A stretch of DNA of 64,000 bases from NCBI RefSeq assembly GCF_039793925.1, contig NZ_JBAMME010000294.1, forward strand, positions 1 through 64,000, in the 5' to 3' direction. The position numbers and the translations under genes were made by a program. Source of the stretch: Thermogutta sp039793925. Its GTDB lineage: Bacteria; Planctomycetota; Planctomycetia; Pirellulales; Thermoguttaceae. How positions within the stretch are numbered: position 1 is the first letter of the stretch; every line of letters begins with the position of its first letter. Below, in pieces: positions 45,884-55,039 of the stretch. Under the pieces are notes generated by a model that saw only the letters and a program-made list of their open reading frames with translations, searched no databases and was not told where the DNA came from.

Positions 45884-45913
45884 TTGTCCGAGGGCTGGTG
45901 CGTTTGATATTAT
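45884..45913 (+). promoter_or_regulatory. Possible promoter of the isochorismatase-like gene
   Basis: TTGTCC (45884-45889) and TATTAT (45908-45913) are 18 bases apart, about 60 bases before the ATG at 45973. A second -10-like TATAAG (45955-45960) is too close to the start to be used with a normal -35. Confidence 0.35.
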
Positions 45914-45972
45914 AGGCCTAAGTTCTCGGCTGATTTGCAAGTGTTGCTCATGGGTATAAGACCGAGTGCTCC

Positions 45973-46578
45973 ATGTCAGAACCGTTCAGGATTCCCCCTC
46001 GAAGCCCGGAATTAATGTCGCCCCAGGATACAGGCCTCCTGGTCGTGGATGTCCAGGAAAGGCTTGTTCCCCATATTCGTGACCATGAAAAGGTTGTGTG
46101 GAATATCAGACGGCTTCTCGACGCCGCTCAGATTCTTGGTGTGCGAGTGCTGGCCACGGAACAGTACCCCAAAGGCCTGGGACCGACGGTTTCGCCATTG
46201 CGGGAGCGACTTGGGCAGATTCCCGAAAAACTCATGTTCAGTTGCCGCGAATGCTGGTCGCTCTTCGAAGAAGCGGAAAAAGAGGGATTGAGCCGTCTGC
46301 TTATCTGTGGCATTGAAGCGCATGTGTGCGTCCAGCAGACTGTTTTGGACCTCCTCGCGTCAGGCTGGCGGGTGTACGTAGCGGCAGATGCCGTGGGATC
46401 GCGACACCGGATGGATTACGAGATGGCGCTCCGCCGGATGGAACTGGCAGGGGCCGTCATCACGACCACGGAGGCGGTGCTTTTCGAATGGTGCGTCCGT
46501 GCGGGAACTAATGAATTCAAGCAGATTAGCCGGCTTGCACGTGAATTTCCGCCAGGCGAATCTGTTGCAGCGTCTTGA
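45973..46578 (+). CDS. Isochorismatase-like cysteine hydrolase
   Basis: 201 residues. The Asp-Lys-Cys triad of the family is visible: Asp in TGLLVVDVQERLV, Lys in IPEKLMFSC and Cys in ICGIEAHVCVQQTVLDLL, the hallmark nucleophile region with the cis-peptide. The ATEQYPKGLGPT segment is typical of the YcaC-like subgroup. Substrates range from isochorismate to nicotinamide and N-carbamoyl compounds and cannot be told here. The start is not strongly supported by an SD; ATG at 46015 is an alternative. Confidence 0.82.
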   Translation: MSEPFRIPPRSPELMSPQDTGLLVVDVQERLVPHIRDHEKVVWNIRRLLDAAQILGVRVLATEQYPKGLGPTVSPLRERLGQIPEKLMFSCRECWSLFEEAEKEGLSRLLICGIEAHVCVQQTVLDLLASGWRVYVAADAVGSRHRMDYEMALRRMELAGAVITTTEAVLFEWCVRAGTNEFKQISRLAREFPPGESVAAS

Positions 46579-46617
46579 GTATCGCCGCGCAGAATCCTAG
46601 TTGGTGAGCTGGGACCC

Positions 46618-46646
46618 TTGTTATTTTTGCACGCTGGTGTTATGAT
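46618..46646 (+). promoter_or_regulatory. Promoter of the tetrapyrrole methylase gene
   Basis: TTGTTA (46618-46623) and TATGAT (46641-46646) have a 17-base spacer. Transcription from about 46653 would give a leader of about 175 bases before the ATG at 46828. I see no known riboswitch structure in that leader. Confidence 0.55.
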
Positions 46647-46827
46647 TTGTGAAATAGTAATACTAAAATCGCCTGACGGACAGCAGGCCATTCTTACCAG
46701 AGAGTTGGCCGGAGCGATTCCTTTTGGATTAAAGAAGCGTCGCGGTGGCAAGTCCCGAAAAGACTTCGTGACGATCCGAGTTAGGTGGCCGTCCTTGAAA
46801 ACCTTTTTGAAACTCTGAGGTTCCGCT

Positions 46828-47739
46828 ATGAGAAGAGCGCTAGCAACTGTTTTCTGGGTGTGCTGGCTCGGTTGGAGCTGGAGTGTTTTCGCCGAGCTTC
46901 CGCGAAGTCAGCTTTACCTCGTTGGAGTCGGTCCAGGCGATCCGGATCTCATCACGCTGCGGGCCGTGGAAGCCATCCGCCGCGCAGACATTATCTATTG
47001 CACCGACGGGCTGGAAAAGAAATTCTCCGATTACCTGATCGGCAAACAGGTCATCACAGGTTACTGGCGACTTTTCGAATATTATGGACAGGAAATCTCG
47101 TCGCTTCCTGAGGCTGAGCAACCACGCGCCCGGGCCATAGCAGAAAAAAGGAACGAGTTCATTTCGCAGGTGCGGCAGGCCTTCGGGCAGGGCAAAGTGG
47201 TGGCTATTCTGGATAGTGGCGACCCACTCATTTATGGGCCGTGGGCCTGGTGTTTGGAGGAATTTGAAGATTTGAACCCGGTGGTTGTACCCGGGGTGAG
47301 TTGCTTCAATGCGGCGAATGCTGCACTGCGCCGGGGTGTTACCAACGCACCAAAGACCAAATCGGTTATTCTCACAGCTAACGATTGGCCGGGAAAAACA
47401 GACACCGTAGAAAACCTCTCCGTGCACCAAGCGACCATGGTCATTTTCACAATGCGTGCGGAGTTCGACTATTTCATTGAAAAGCTCAAGACCCATTATC
47501 CGCCGGAAACGCCGGTGGCCGTGGTCGAATACGCGGGTTACCAGGACAAGGAAACGGTGATACAGGGCACTTTAGGGACGATTCGGCAGAAATTAGATCC
47601 GAAGTCCTTGCCCTTTGAATACTTGATCTATGTTGGGGATTTCCTCACATATCGCCAGAAGGCTCCCGCTCCCACATCGGCGTCGAATGCACCGGCGATG
47701 CAATCAGTGACCACTGGAATGAGCGCTTCAACTCGCTGA
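46828..47739 (+). CDS. Tetrapyrrole-methylase-family protein with a signal peptide
   Basis: 303 residues. The first 22 residues (Arg-Arg start, hydrophobic core, ending SVFA) form a signal peptide. Directly behind it LYLVGVGPGDPDLITLRAVE (about 29-48) is the SAM-binding glycine loop of tetrapyrrole methylases (CbiF/CobM/CysG family, PF00590), followed by IIYCTDGLEKK, AILDSGDPLIYGPWAWCLEE (second conserved block), VVPGVSCFNAANAAL and a C-terminal VAVVEYAGYQDKETVIQGTL, matching the family's two-domain fold. In cobalamin or sirohaem synthesis these enzymes methylate corrin rings in the cytoplasm. Exported versions are unusual as SAM is a cytoplasmic cofactor. No cobalamin genes are adjacent. The C-terminal tail is Ala/Pro/Ser-rich. 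Confidence 0.8.
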   Translation: MRRALATVFWVCWLGWSWSVFAELPRSQLYLVGVGPGDPDLITLRAVEAIRRADIIYCTDGLEKKFSDYLIGKQVITGYWRLFEYYGQEISSLPEAEQPRARAIAEKRNEFISQVRQAFGQGKVVAILDSGDPLIYGPWAWCLEEFEDLNPVVVPGVSCFNAANAALRRGVTNAPKTKSVILTANDWPGKTDTVENLSVHQATMVIFTMRAEFDYFIEKLKTHYPPETPVAVVEYAGYQDKETVIQGTLGTIRQKLDPKSLPFEYLIYVGDFLTYRQKAPAPTSASNAPAMQSVTTGMSASTR

Positions 47740-47826
47740 ATTCCCCCTGTCAGCATTGGCAGGAGCGAAAGGTTGCCGCAGAACAAAGCCGTATGAGCAT
47801 GGGGAGTGATCCCGCGTGCTCCCATT

Positions 47827-47868
47827 GGGCAGGCCGTATCCCCCCAGCGGACCTGCCCGTTTTTTTTC
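47827..47868 (+). terminator. Terminator behind the tetrapyrrole methylase gene
   Basis: GGGCAGG (47827-47833) pairs with CCTGCCC (47852-47858) around an 18-base loop, followed by G and eight or nine T. It lies about 90 bases behind the stop at 47739. Confidence 0.75.
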
Positions 47869-48046
47869 CAAAGTCGTGGCCAATGCGACGACAAACCCCA
47901 CGCGTTCTCAATTGCCTGCTTGTCGATTGGTACAGGAGGGGATAGAGTGACGAAGGAGTGGCAAATGAGGAAAAGGTCAACTTAGCTCCGATGCACGTGC
48001 TCATCGGCTTTTCGGAAATCGACAGCGGTAAATTTCGGAGGGAACC

Positions 48047-49477
48047 GTGGTGACCGAGGCTTCTCGGCAAGACAAAGGTGTTCAAGGCCCCCTGGGGGAG
48101 TTGGCGGCCCGCGTTCCACCTCACAGTATTGAGGCGGAAAAAGCTGTGCTGGGGAGCGTTTTACTCGACCCGCGGACGCTGGACGATGTGGCCACGGTGC
48201 TCGTGCCCGAAGATTTTTACGTGGATGCCCACCGGCGGATCTATGCGCGGCTCCTTGAGATGCACGCCGCGAACCGAACGATCGATCTCATGCTCTTGGT
48301 TGAAGAGTTGCGGCGGCATGGGGAATTCGAAGTGGTTGGTGGGGCGCCCTATCTCGCCGAAATTGCTCAATCTGTGGCGGTGGCTAGCCACGCGGTTTAT
48401 TACGCAGAAATAGTGCGCAATCACGCGTTTGTGCGGGCATTAATTCAAGCCGGTACGGACATTGTTCGCGACGCCTTCGATTTGAGTCTCGAGCCCCGGG
48501 AGATCCTCAATCGAGCCGAAGAGCGAATCCTGGCTGTCCGCGACCGACGCTCCACGGGGGACGTGGTACCCGTGAGCGACGTACTCTTCGAAGCGTTTCA
48601 GATGATCGACCGGCGTATGCAGGGAGAGGCCACCGGGGTGCCAACTGGTTTTACCGATCTCGACAAACTGACGGGCGGTCTTCACGATTCTGAGCTTATC
48701 ATCCTGGCTGCCCGACCAAGCATGGGAAAAACAGCCCTCGCTACGAATATTGCGGAACATGTCTCCGTCGATGCGGGATTGACGACGCTTTTCGTCAGCC
48801 TGGAAATGTCTCGTCTGGAATTGATTCAGCGTATGCTTTGCTCGCGGGGAAAAATAAACGGCCACAAATTTCGCAGCGGTTTTCTCTCCGCAGAAGATCG
48901 GGAAAAACTTGTCCGAGCGGCAGGTGAGTTGAGTCGCGGAAAGTTGCTCATCGATGATTCGCCGAGTCGCACGGTAACAGAGATCGCTGCGGTGGCCAGG
49001 CGACTGAAACGACGCGAGGGCCTGAGACTGATCGTCATCGACTATTTGCAATTAATCGAGCCGGATAACCCCAAGGACCCGCGTCAGGAACAGGTGGCCA
49101 AGATCACAAGACGACTGAAAACTCTCGCCAGGGAGCTGAAGATTCCCATTTTGTGCCTGGCCCAGCTCAATCGCCAGACAGAAGTTGTCAAGGACAACCG
49201 GCCGCGGTTAAGCCATCTTCGCGAGTCTGGCGCCATCGAGCAGGATGCCGACGTGGTGATGTTTGTGCATCGTGAAGAGTACTACCACACTCGCGAGGAG
49301 GCCCAAGCACGCGGTTTATGCGGTCTGGCGGAAGTTATCGTGGCCAAGCAGCGTAACGGCCCGGTAGGGGATGTCAAACTCACCTGGCGTGAGGAATTCA
49401 CTCGATTCGAAAATGCGGCTCCTGCCGACTATAGCGAGGTTGCCTACGGTGACTTCGCCGAGGACGCCCCGTTTTAG
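48047..49477 (+). CDS. dnaB: Replicative DNA helicase DnaB
   Basis: 476 residues, usual DnaB length. The N-terminal domain begins at VPPHSIEAEKAVLGSVLLDP, and the RecA-like domain has Walker A ARPSMGKTALA (about 225-235), the FVSLEMS loop, Walker B LRLIVIDYLQLI, and LSHLRESGAIEQDADVV with KQRNGPVGDVKL at the end. It unwinds DNA at the replication fork as a hexamer and recruits primase. Two adjacent GTG codons (48047, 48050) follow GGAGG; the first is used here. It is not next to ribosomal genes such as rplI, with which dnaB is often found. A gene for a TPR protein follows. Confidence 0.95.
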   Translation: MVTEASRQDKGVQGPLGELAARVPPHSIEAEKAVLGSVLLDPRTLDDVATVLVPEDFYVDAHRRIYARLLEMHAANRTIDLMLLVEELRRHGEFEVVGGAPYLAEIAQSVAVASHAVYYAEIVRNHAFVRALIQAGTDIVRDAFDLSLEPREILNRAEERILAVRDRRSTGDVVPVSDVLFEAFQMIDRRMQGEATGVPTGFTDLDKLTGGLHDSELIILAARPSMGKTALATNIAEHVSVDAGLTTLFVSLEMSRLELIQRMLCSRGKINGHKFRSGFLSAEDREKLVRAAGELSRGKLLIDDSPSRTVTEIAAVARRLKRREGLRLIVIDYLQLIEPDNPKDPRQEQVAKITRRLKTLARELKIPILCLAQLNRQTEVVKDNRPRLSHLRESGAIEQDADVVMFVHREEYYHTREEAQARGLCGLAEVIVAKQRNGPVGDVKLTWREEFTRFENAAPADYSEVAYGDFAEDAPF

Positions 49478-49731
49478 GGGATTCCGGGCGAATGCAACTC
49501 CCACTCGACCGGCTCCGGCTCGCATGAACCGGGCCCGTTAAGCGGTACTCTTCATGATCTGGCAAGCTATAATGAACCAAGATTGAACCGCGGCCAGGAA
49601 GTGCGCCCGGGGCGTGCGCGATGTCTCAGCTCGCATTGGGCCAAGTCGGTTGGCTACGCTGGGATGATGCGTCCTGCCATCGCACGTCAATTACGTAGAA
49701 AGCTTCGCAACTTTGATGGGGCTTTCGTGGC

Positions 49732-52700
49732 ATGAGAAAAGTCAATAAGCGATTCGTTGTCATTCTCGTTGGAGTGTTCGTCCTGCTCGGAGTGGGCACT
49801 TATTTCCTGCATGCTTACCAACTGCGGAGAAACGCCCGCGTATTTCTTGATCGGGCACAAGAAGCTCTCAAAGAAGGGCGTCGGGACGTGGCAGCCAAAA
49901 ATTTTCAGTGGTACACGGAACTGGTACCCCATGACCTCGATGCCCAGCAGCAATTTGCACAATTGCTCATTGACCTGCGGGCATTCGGCCCTGCCTATTT
50001 CCGTTTGGAAACGGTTCTGCGTCAGGATCCGGAGCGAACAGAAGCCCGCAAAATGCTTGTGGATGTACTTCTCAACATAGGGCGGTTTCGGGATGCGGAA
50101 GAACATCTTGAACAATATCTCCTCAAACTCAATCCCGATAATGCAGAGCTTTTGACGAAGCTCGCGCAGTGCCAGCGAGGTCTGGGGCAATCGAGGGAAG
50201 CGGTGCGGACTCTTGAAAAGGCACTCAGTTTGCAACCGGACCTGGCAGCCGCCTACGCGCAACTGGCTGGAATCTATCGTTACGATTCCGATCTCAAGGA
50301 TCCGCGGAAGGCCGACGAATGCATCGCCAAAATGCTGGCGACGGTGAGGAACGAAGAGGCTTTGCGAACGGCGGCCGTTTATTACTACCAATCCGACCAG
50401 TATGAGCTGGCTTTGCAGCACGCCAAGGAAATCTTGGCGAAGAAAACCGATGACGTGGATTTTCTAATTCTGGGCGCGGATTGCGCACGGCGGCTCGAGC
50501 AGTTAGATTTAGCCCGCGATTGGGCAGAGAAAGCCATTAAACTGGATCCCCGGCGAGCGGACGGCTACACGCTGCTGGCCGCGATTCTGGCAGCCCAGGG
50601 AAAGGCGAATGAGGGCATGGCTACTCTCCAGGAGGCTTTGAGCAAGGTCAGCGATAAGGCTACGGTCTTGGCCAGCCTGGCAGAAATGAGCATCAACCAG
50701 GGAGACGAAAAGAGCGCTGAAAAAGCCCTCGAAGAGTTGAGTCAAACTCGCTATCCGCTTTCTCGGCTGGAATGGTTGAGAGCGCGATTGCTTCTCGCCC
50801 GTGGTCAATGGTTTGAAGCCGCACGCAAATTGGAAGTTGTCCGACCGGATCTGACCAACCTGCCCGACCTGCTCAAACAGGTGGATTTTTACCTGGGGTT
50901 GTGCTATGCCCAGATGGGCAACATGGACCAGAGCCTGGCATCGTATTCCAAGGCGGCCACGCAGGATCCCCTGTGGCCGCAGGCACGGCTTGGGCGAGCT
51001 GCCGCATTTATTGAGCTGGGCCGCGTGGACGACGCGATTGAAGAGTATCGAGCTCTGGTGCGGATGGGAAAAGCGACGTCCGCTATTATCCTTGACCTTT
51101 GCCGGTTGCTCATCCTGAACAATCTAGGCCGACCGCGGACACAGCGAGACTGGCAGGAGGTCACCCAGCTTTTGAGCGTGGTGGAAAAAGATCCTCAATT
51201 TCGGCCCCAGGCTGCAGTCCTGCGAGCGGAAATCGCCGTGGCCGACAATCAGCCACAGGAAGCCGAAAAAATACTTGAACAGGGGCAGAAAGAAAATCCG
51301 GATCGCGTGGAAGTTGGCCTGGCCAGGGTGGCACTGCACCAGCACCTAGGACAGCTCGCAGAAGCCGAAAAATTACTGCAAGAACTTACCGTCAAGTTCG
51401 GTGAATCAGCGGACATATTGGTCACCCGCGCTCGGCTGGCTGCCCGCAGCGGCGAAGAACAGGCCAAAAAAGCTTTTCGCGCAATTGCCACAGCCGCAGA
51501 AAAGCTCTCAGACGAAGATCGGCAGCGGGTTCTGAGTGTCCTGGTCGGCTATTCTCTCCAATTCTCCGATTTCGATGCCGCCCGACAGTGGTGCGCTGAG
51601 TTGAGCCGTCTGGCACCGAACAATCTAAAAGTGCGGCTGCTCCTTTTTGATCTGGCCATCCGGGCCCAGGACGTAGCCAGTTTGAAGCCCGTGCTCGACG
51701 AGATCGCGCGGATCGAAGGGCGGGGACCGATCTGGCACTACGGCGAAGCGGTTCGGCTGTTCCTCGAAGCCAAAGGTGAAAATCGCGAGCAACTGCGACT
51801 GGCTCTGGACCATCTGGCAAGGGCGAGTGTCCTTCGCCCCAACTGGATGCGGGTTCCGGCTCTCCAGGGGCAAATCTACGACCTGCTGGGAGATACCAGT
51901 GCAGCCATCAATGCCTACAGCCGTGCTATCAGCCTGGGGGATCGCAGCATTCTCACGGCGCGGCGACTCGTTCAGTTACTCTATGGCGAGCAACGTTTTC
52001 TGGAGGCTGATAAGATCATTCGCACCCTGGAAGAGCAGCAGGCACCTTTCTCGTCAGATCTGGAAAGACTCGCCTCCACGGTCTCCTTGCGTCTGGAAGA
52101 CTACGAACGGGCGCTGGAACTGGCTCGACGTGCTGCGTCAACCTCCCAGGATTATCGCGATCATGTGTGGTATGCCACGGTTCAGGCCGTCCTGGGACTC
52201 CGTTATCGAGCGGAAGGTCGTACCGCCGACGCAGATGCAGCATTTGCGGAAGCAGAAAAAGAATTTCGCAAAGGGGTCGAGCTGGCTCCCGAATCGACTG
52301 ATGCCTGGGTTGCCCTGGTGCAGTTCTACGCCAGGATCGGCGATCAAACCAAGGCGAAAGAAACTGTTGATGAAGCCCGACAGAAGATTAAGGGCGGTAT
52401 CGCCCCGCTCGCGATGGCACAGGTTTTCGAAGTGCTCGGACAGCTCGACGAAGCCGAAAAGCAGTACCAGGAGGCCCTTGCCAGCGCTCCCGATAATCCT
52501 TCGGTCATCCGGCAGGTGGCCGAATTCTATCTGCGGACCGGCCGTGCTGACTCCGCTCGCGCTCAGTTGGAAAGAATCACAAGTGGACAGGTACAAGCAC
52601 CTGAGACGGATGTTGTGTGGGGGCGACGCAGCATGGCCCTCTTGCTTGCAGCCCAGGGTGGCTATGAAAACCTCCAAAAAGGGCTGGAACTGATTCGTCA

Positions 52701-54105
52701 AAACCGTGCTGCGGCTGGTCAACAGCCCTCGATTCAGGACCTTCGTGCGGAGGCCCTTCTGTTGAGCGCCCATCCCCAGCGCAAAAAGCGCGTCGAGGGC
52801 CGCGAACTCTTGGAAAAGGTGGTCAACGAGTACAGCGGGGCGACGCCGGAGGATCGATTTATTTTGGCGCAACTCTACATGGCCGACGGCGACATTTCCA
52901 ACGCGGCTCGGCACATGCGAACTCTGCTGGCTTCACACGGCAATGAGCCCCGCTATGTACGCCGCTACGTGACCTTCCTTCTTGATCAGTCGCAAACGTC
53001 GGAGGCCGAGATCTGGCTTGGTCAACTCGAAAAACTGGTTCCCAACGACATGTCCGTCGTGGCGCTCCGCGCCCGATTATGGACGATGCAAGGACGCTAT
53101 GAGGACGCACTTAAGCTGCTGGAAGACTTTGCCAATCAGGCGGACGAAAGATCCGCGGAAAAACAACCTGGTCCGTCATCGCCTGAATCGGGACCCGAAA
53201 AAAATATTGCCAGCACCACACCGACGGAGGAATCCAGTTCCCAATCTCTTTCGGAGGAACAACGGCTGCAGCAGGTCCGCTGGGCTTTGGCCGGGGATAC
53301 GCTGGAGTACCTCGCCAGCTATCTCAGTCGCAACAACAAGCCTGACGAGGCGAAACGCTTTGTTGCGGCCGCCGAAGCCATTTACCGTCGCTTTGTAGAC
53401 AAGAACCCTGAGGCGGCGGTCCTCCTGGGGGCCTTCCTCGCCCGTCATGATCGTGTGAATGAGGCACTCGATCTGCTCGAGAAAAACTGGCAGAGCGCTG
53501 ACCTGGCCCTCGTTCGAGCAGCCACCACAGTAATCATGGGGCGTGTGTATCAAGACCGGGCGGCCGCAGACCGTGTAGAAAAAATTGTTCTCGCTGCGAT
53601 TCAAAAACATGACCGACCTCTGTCGCTGCTTCTGCTCCTGGGTGATTTTTACGGACTGCAAGAGCGAATCCCAGAGAGCGAACAAGCGTACCGAGAAGTC
53701 CTCAAGCGAGATCCTAAGAACATCATCGCCCTAAATAACCTTGCCGCCGTGCTGGCCCTGCAAAAGGTAAATGTTGAGGAGGCGGAAAAGCTCATCAAAA
53801 CAGCCATCAATATAGCGGGGCCAGGCACGAATCTCCTTGACACCTACGCGATGGTTTTGATGGCTCAGGGCAAACCGCAACAGGCGGCCGCCGTCCTCCA
53901 GGAAGCGATGGAGGATCAGCCCTCAGGAATTCTCTATTTCCATGCGGCCCAGGCACTGGCCCAGCTGGGGAAAAACAAAGAGGCGGCGGAGGCTTTTCAG
54001 GCAGGTGTCAAATTGGGACTCAAAAAAGAATCCCTCCATCCCTTGGAACGATCCCACTTTGATGAACTGGCAAGAAAGCTCGGGCCGCTGATGGCCGCTT
54101 CGTGA
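49732..54105 (+). CDS. Giant TPR-repeat protein with N-terminal membrane anchor
   Basis: 1457 residues. A short basic start and one membrane helix (about 8-28) anchor a long chain of tetratricopeptide repeats: A-x-x-x-Y/F-x-x-A-L motifs recur every ~34 residues throughout (for example AYAQLAGIYRYDSDLKDPRK, LQLDEAEKQYQEALASAPDN, NLAAVLALQKVNVEEAEKLI). A Glu/Ser-rich linker interrupts them at about 1145-1175. By shape it is a scaffold for protein assembly at the cytoplasmic-membrane outer face; similar TPR proteins occur in polysaccharide-export and S-layer systems, but no partner gene is adjacent. No enzymatic motif is visible. The SD is weak. Confidence 0.85.
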   Translation: MRKVNKRFVVILVGVFVLLGVGTYFLHAYQLRRNARVFLDRAQEALKEGRRDVAAKNFQWYTELVPHDLDAQQQFAQLLIDLRAFGPAYFRLETVLRQDPERTEARKMLVDVLLNIGRFRDAEEHLEQYLLKLNPDNAELLTKLAQCQRGLGQSREAVRTLEKALSLQPDLAAAYAQLAGIYRYDSDLKDPRKADECIAKMLATVRNEEALRTAAVYYYQSDQYELALQHAKEILAKKTDDVDFLILGADCARRLEQLDLARDWAEKAIKLDPRRADGYTLLAAILAAQGKANEGMATLQEALSKVSDKATVLASLAEMSINQGDEKSAEKALEELSQTRYPLSRLEWLRARLLLARGQWFEAARKLEVVRPDLTNLPDLLKQVDFYLGLCYAQMGNMDQSLASYSKAATQDPLWPQARLGRAAAFIELGRVDDAIEEYRALVRMGKATSAIILDLCRLLILNNLGRPRTQRDWQEVTQLLSVVEKDPQFRPQAAVLRAEIAVADNQPQEAEKILEQGQKENPDRVEVGLARVALHQHLGQLAEAEKLLQELTVKFGESADILVTRARLAARSGEEQAKKAFRAIATAAEKLSDEDRQRVLSVLVGYSLQFSDFDAARQWCAELSRLAPNNLKVRLLLFDLAIRAQDVASLKPVLDEIARIEGRGPIWHYGEAVRLFLEAKGENREQLRLALDHLARASVLRPNWMRVPALQGQIYDLLGDTSAAINAYSRAISLGDRSILTARRLVQLLYGEQRFLEADKIIRTLEEQQAPFSSDLERLASTVSLRLEDYERALELARRAASTSQDYRDHVWYATVQAVLGLRYRAEGRTADADAAFAEAEKEFRKGVELAPESTDAWVALVQFYARIGDQTKAKETVDEARQKIKGGIAPLAMAQVFEVLGQLDEAEKQYQEALASAPDNPSVIRQVAEFYLRTGRADSARAQLERITSGQVQAPETDVVWGRRSMALLLAAQGGYENLQKGLELIRQNRAAAGQQPSIQDLRAEALLLSAHPQRKKRVEGRELLEKVVNEYSGATPEDRFILAQLYMADGDISNAARHMRTLLASHGNEPRYVRRYVTFLLDQSQTSEAEIWLGQLEKLVPNDMSVVALRARLWTMQGRYEDALKLLEDFANQADERSAEKQPGPSSPESGPEKNIASTTPTEESSSQSLSEEQRLQQVRWALAGDTLEYLASYLSRNNKPDEAKRFVAAAEAIYRRFVDKNPEAAVLLGAFLARHDRVNEALDLLEKNWQSADLALVRAATTVIMGRVYQDRAAADRVEKIVLAAIQKHDRPLSLLLLLGDFYGLQERIPESEQAYREVLKRDPKNIIALNNLAAVLALQKVNVEEAEKLIKTAINIAGPGTNLLDTYAMVLMAQGKPQQAAAVLQEAMEDQPSGILYFHAAQALAQLGKNKEAAEAFQAGVKLGLKKESLHPLERSHFDELARKLGPLMAAS

Positions 54106-54349
54106 GAAATAGCCCGCCCGCGGTGCTGTCTCATTGGAGTCGAAAAACTTGCTTCTTTCGCCGGTTGAGTTTGCGCAACGAGAATACCTTATCCATTTCG
54201 CGCAAACACCGTAAGGCTCCCCATCCCGGCTGGGTGAAAGACGATTCAGCAGAATGGTCGATAACTGTCATATCACGACTTCCGACCAATCGGGCAGTGG
54301 AACCTGAGTTTCTACACAATCCTGCCTTACAGCATCAGGTCAGCACCCC

Positions 54350-54676
54350 ATGATTGCGCCCCGTCAATCTTTCCAGGATTTGCCACATATTCCTGAGCAA
54401 GTTCGACAGTTTGTCTATCAAACCTTGTGTGAGACCAACCAACTGGAGCCAGGGGTTTTCCCCATGCAGGAGAGCTACTTTTTTCGCAAAGGGGCTCCCT
54501 GCGCGGCCCTTTTCTGCCTGCACGGCCCACGGCTCATGAAAGTCATGGCCATCTGGGATCTTGAGAAACACGAGGTGCTTTTTTACAACGCAGCCGGAGA
54601 GCGCTATCTGCTAGTTCGGGCGCCGATCGGATCCCAATCTCTAATCGAGCCTTCGGAAAATACGGCGCATCCGTGA
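54350..54676 (+). CDS. Small protein of unknown function
   Basis: 108 residues. No domain is recognised. A sequence FFRKGAPCAALFCLHGPR, then MKVMAIWDLEKHEVLFYNAAGERYLL, suggests a small alpha/beta protein with no signal peptide. The frame is well separated, 245 bases behind the TPR gene, and its codon use resembles real genes, so it is probably expressed. Similar small proteins occur in planctomycetes as conserved hypotheticals; that is recollection and not a search. Confidence 0.55.
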   Translation: MIAPRQSFQDLPHIPEQVRQFVYQTLCETNQLEPGVFPMQESYFFRKGAPCAALFCLHGPRLMKVMAIWDLEKHEVLFYNAAGERYLLVRAPIGSQSLIEPSENTAHP

Positions 54677-54711
54677 GTCTCCTCCCAACCGTCCCACTCT
54701 AATTAGCCTGA

Positions 54712-54791
54712 CAAGAAAAAATAAACCCGCCGAGCAACGTCTGTCCGGCCGGTTCGAAAGCGACACCGTGGACGGAACAGGACTCGGCGGG
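54712..54791 (-). terminator. Long hairpin terminator behind the small minus-strand gene
   Basis: CTCGGCGGG (54783-54791) and CCCGCCGAG (54726-54734) pair over 9 bp with a 48-base loop that holds further pairings (CTGTCC with GGAACAG, one bulge). On the minus strand the stem is followed by TTTATTTTTTCTTG. It lies 33 bases behind the stop at 54824. The size of the structured loop is unusual for a simple terminator. Confidence 0.6.
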
Positions 54792-54823
54792 CTCTCGGGC
54801 AGCACGCGAAAAAAATACAACTC

Positions 54824-55039
54824 TCAGTCGCGCGGCTCTACAGCGCCGGTCAGGCCACTGTAGTCACTCCGATCCAGGGGATGCCAGAGCGGAAGGCCTT
54901 TCCGGACACGCTCCGCCAGCACTTCCAATTTAGCCCGAGAACCCGCGGGAGCATCGGTGGGAACGAATTCTTCGGTCGGAACAGGATCGAAATCCTCATC
55001 GTGACCGAACTCACTGATGGCATCAAATACGTTTCGCAT
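54824..55039 (-). CDS. Small acidic protein of unknown function
   Basis: 71 residues. It begins MRNVFDAISEFGHDEDF and is rich in Asp, Glu and Pro; the middle AKLEVLAERVRKGLPLWHPLDRSDYSG has helix character. The SD AGAGAGG sits about 7 bases before the ATG (55039), so translation is likely. No family is recognised. It lies behind a strong promoter at 55492-55519, with a leader of about 450 bases, and before a structured terminator. A regulatory or stress role is conceivable but not supported. Confidence 0.6.
   Translation of the reverse strand: MRNVFDAISEFGHDEDFDPVPTEEFVPTDAPAGSRAKLEVLAERVRKGLPLWHPLDRSDYSGLTGAVEPRD

Noticed and set aside
46618..46818. 66-codon frame just before the methylase gene
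   Set aside because: Begins inside the promoter -35 element and has no SD.
46650..46827. Possible riboswitch (cobalamin or similar) in the leader of the methylase gene
   Set aside because: No known riboswitch core sequence or convincing stem set could be found by eye.
49568..49573. TATAAT as promoter for the TPR gene
   Set aside because: No -35 at 15-19 bases upstream; possible but unsupported.
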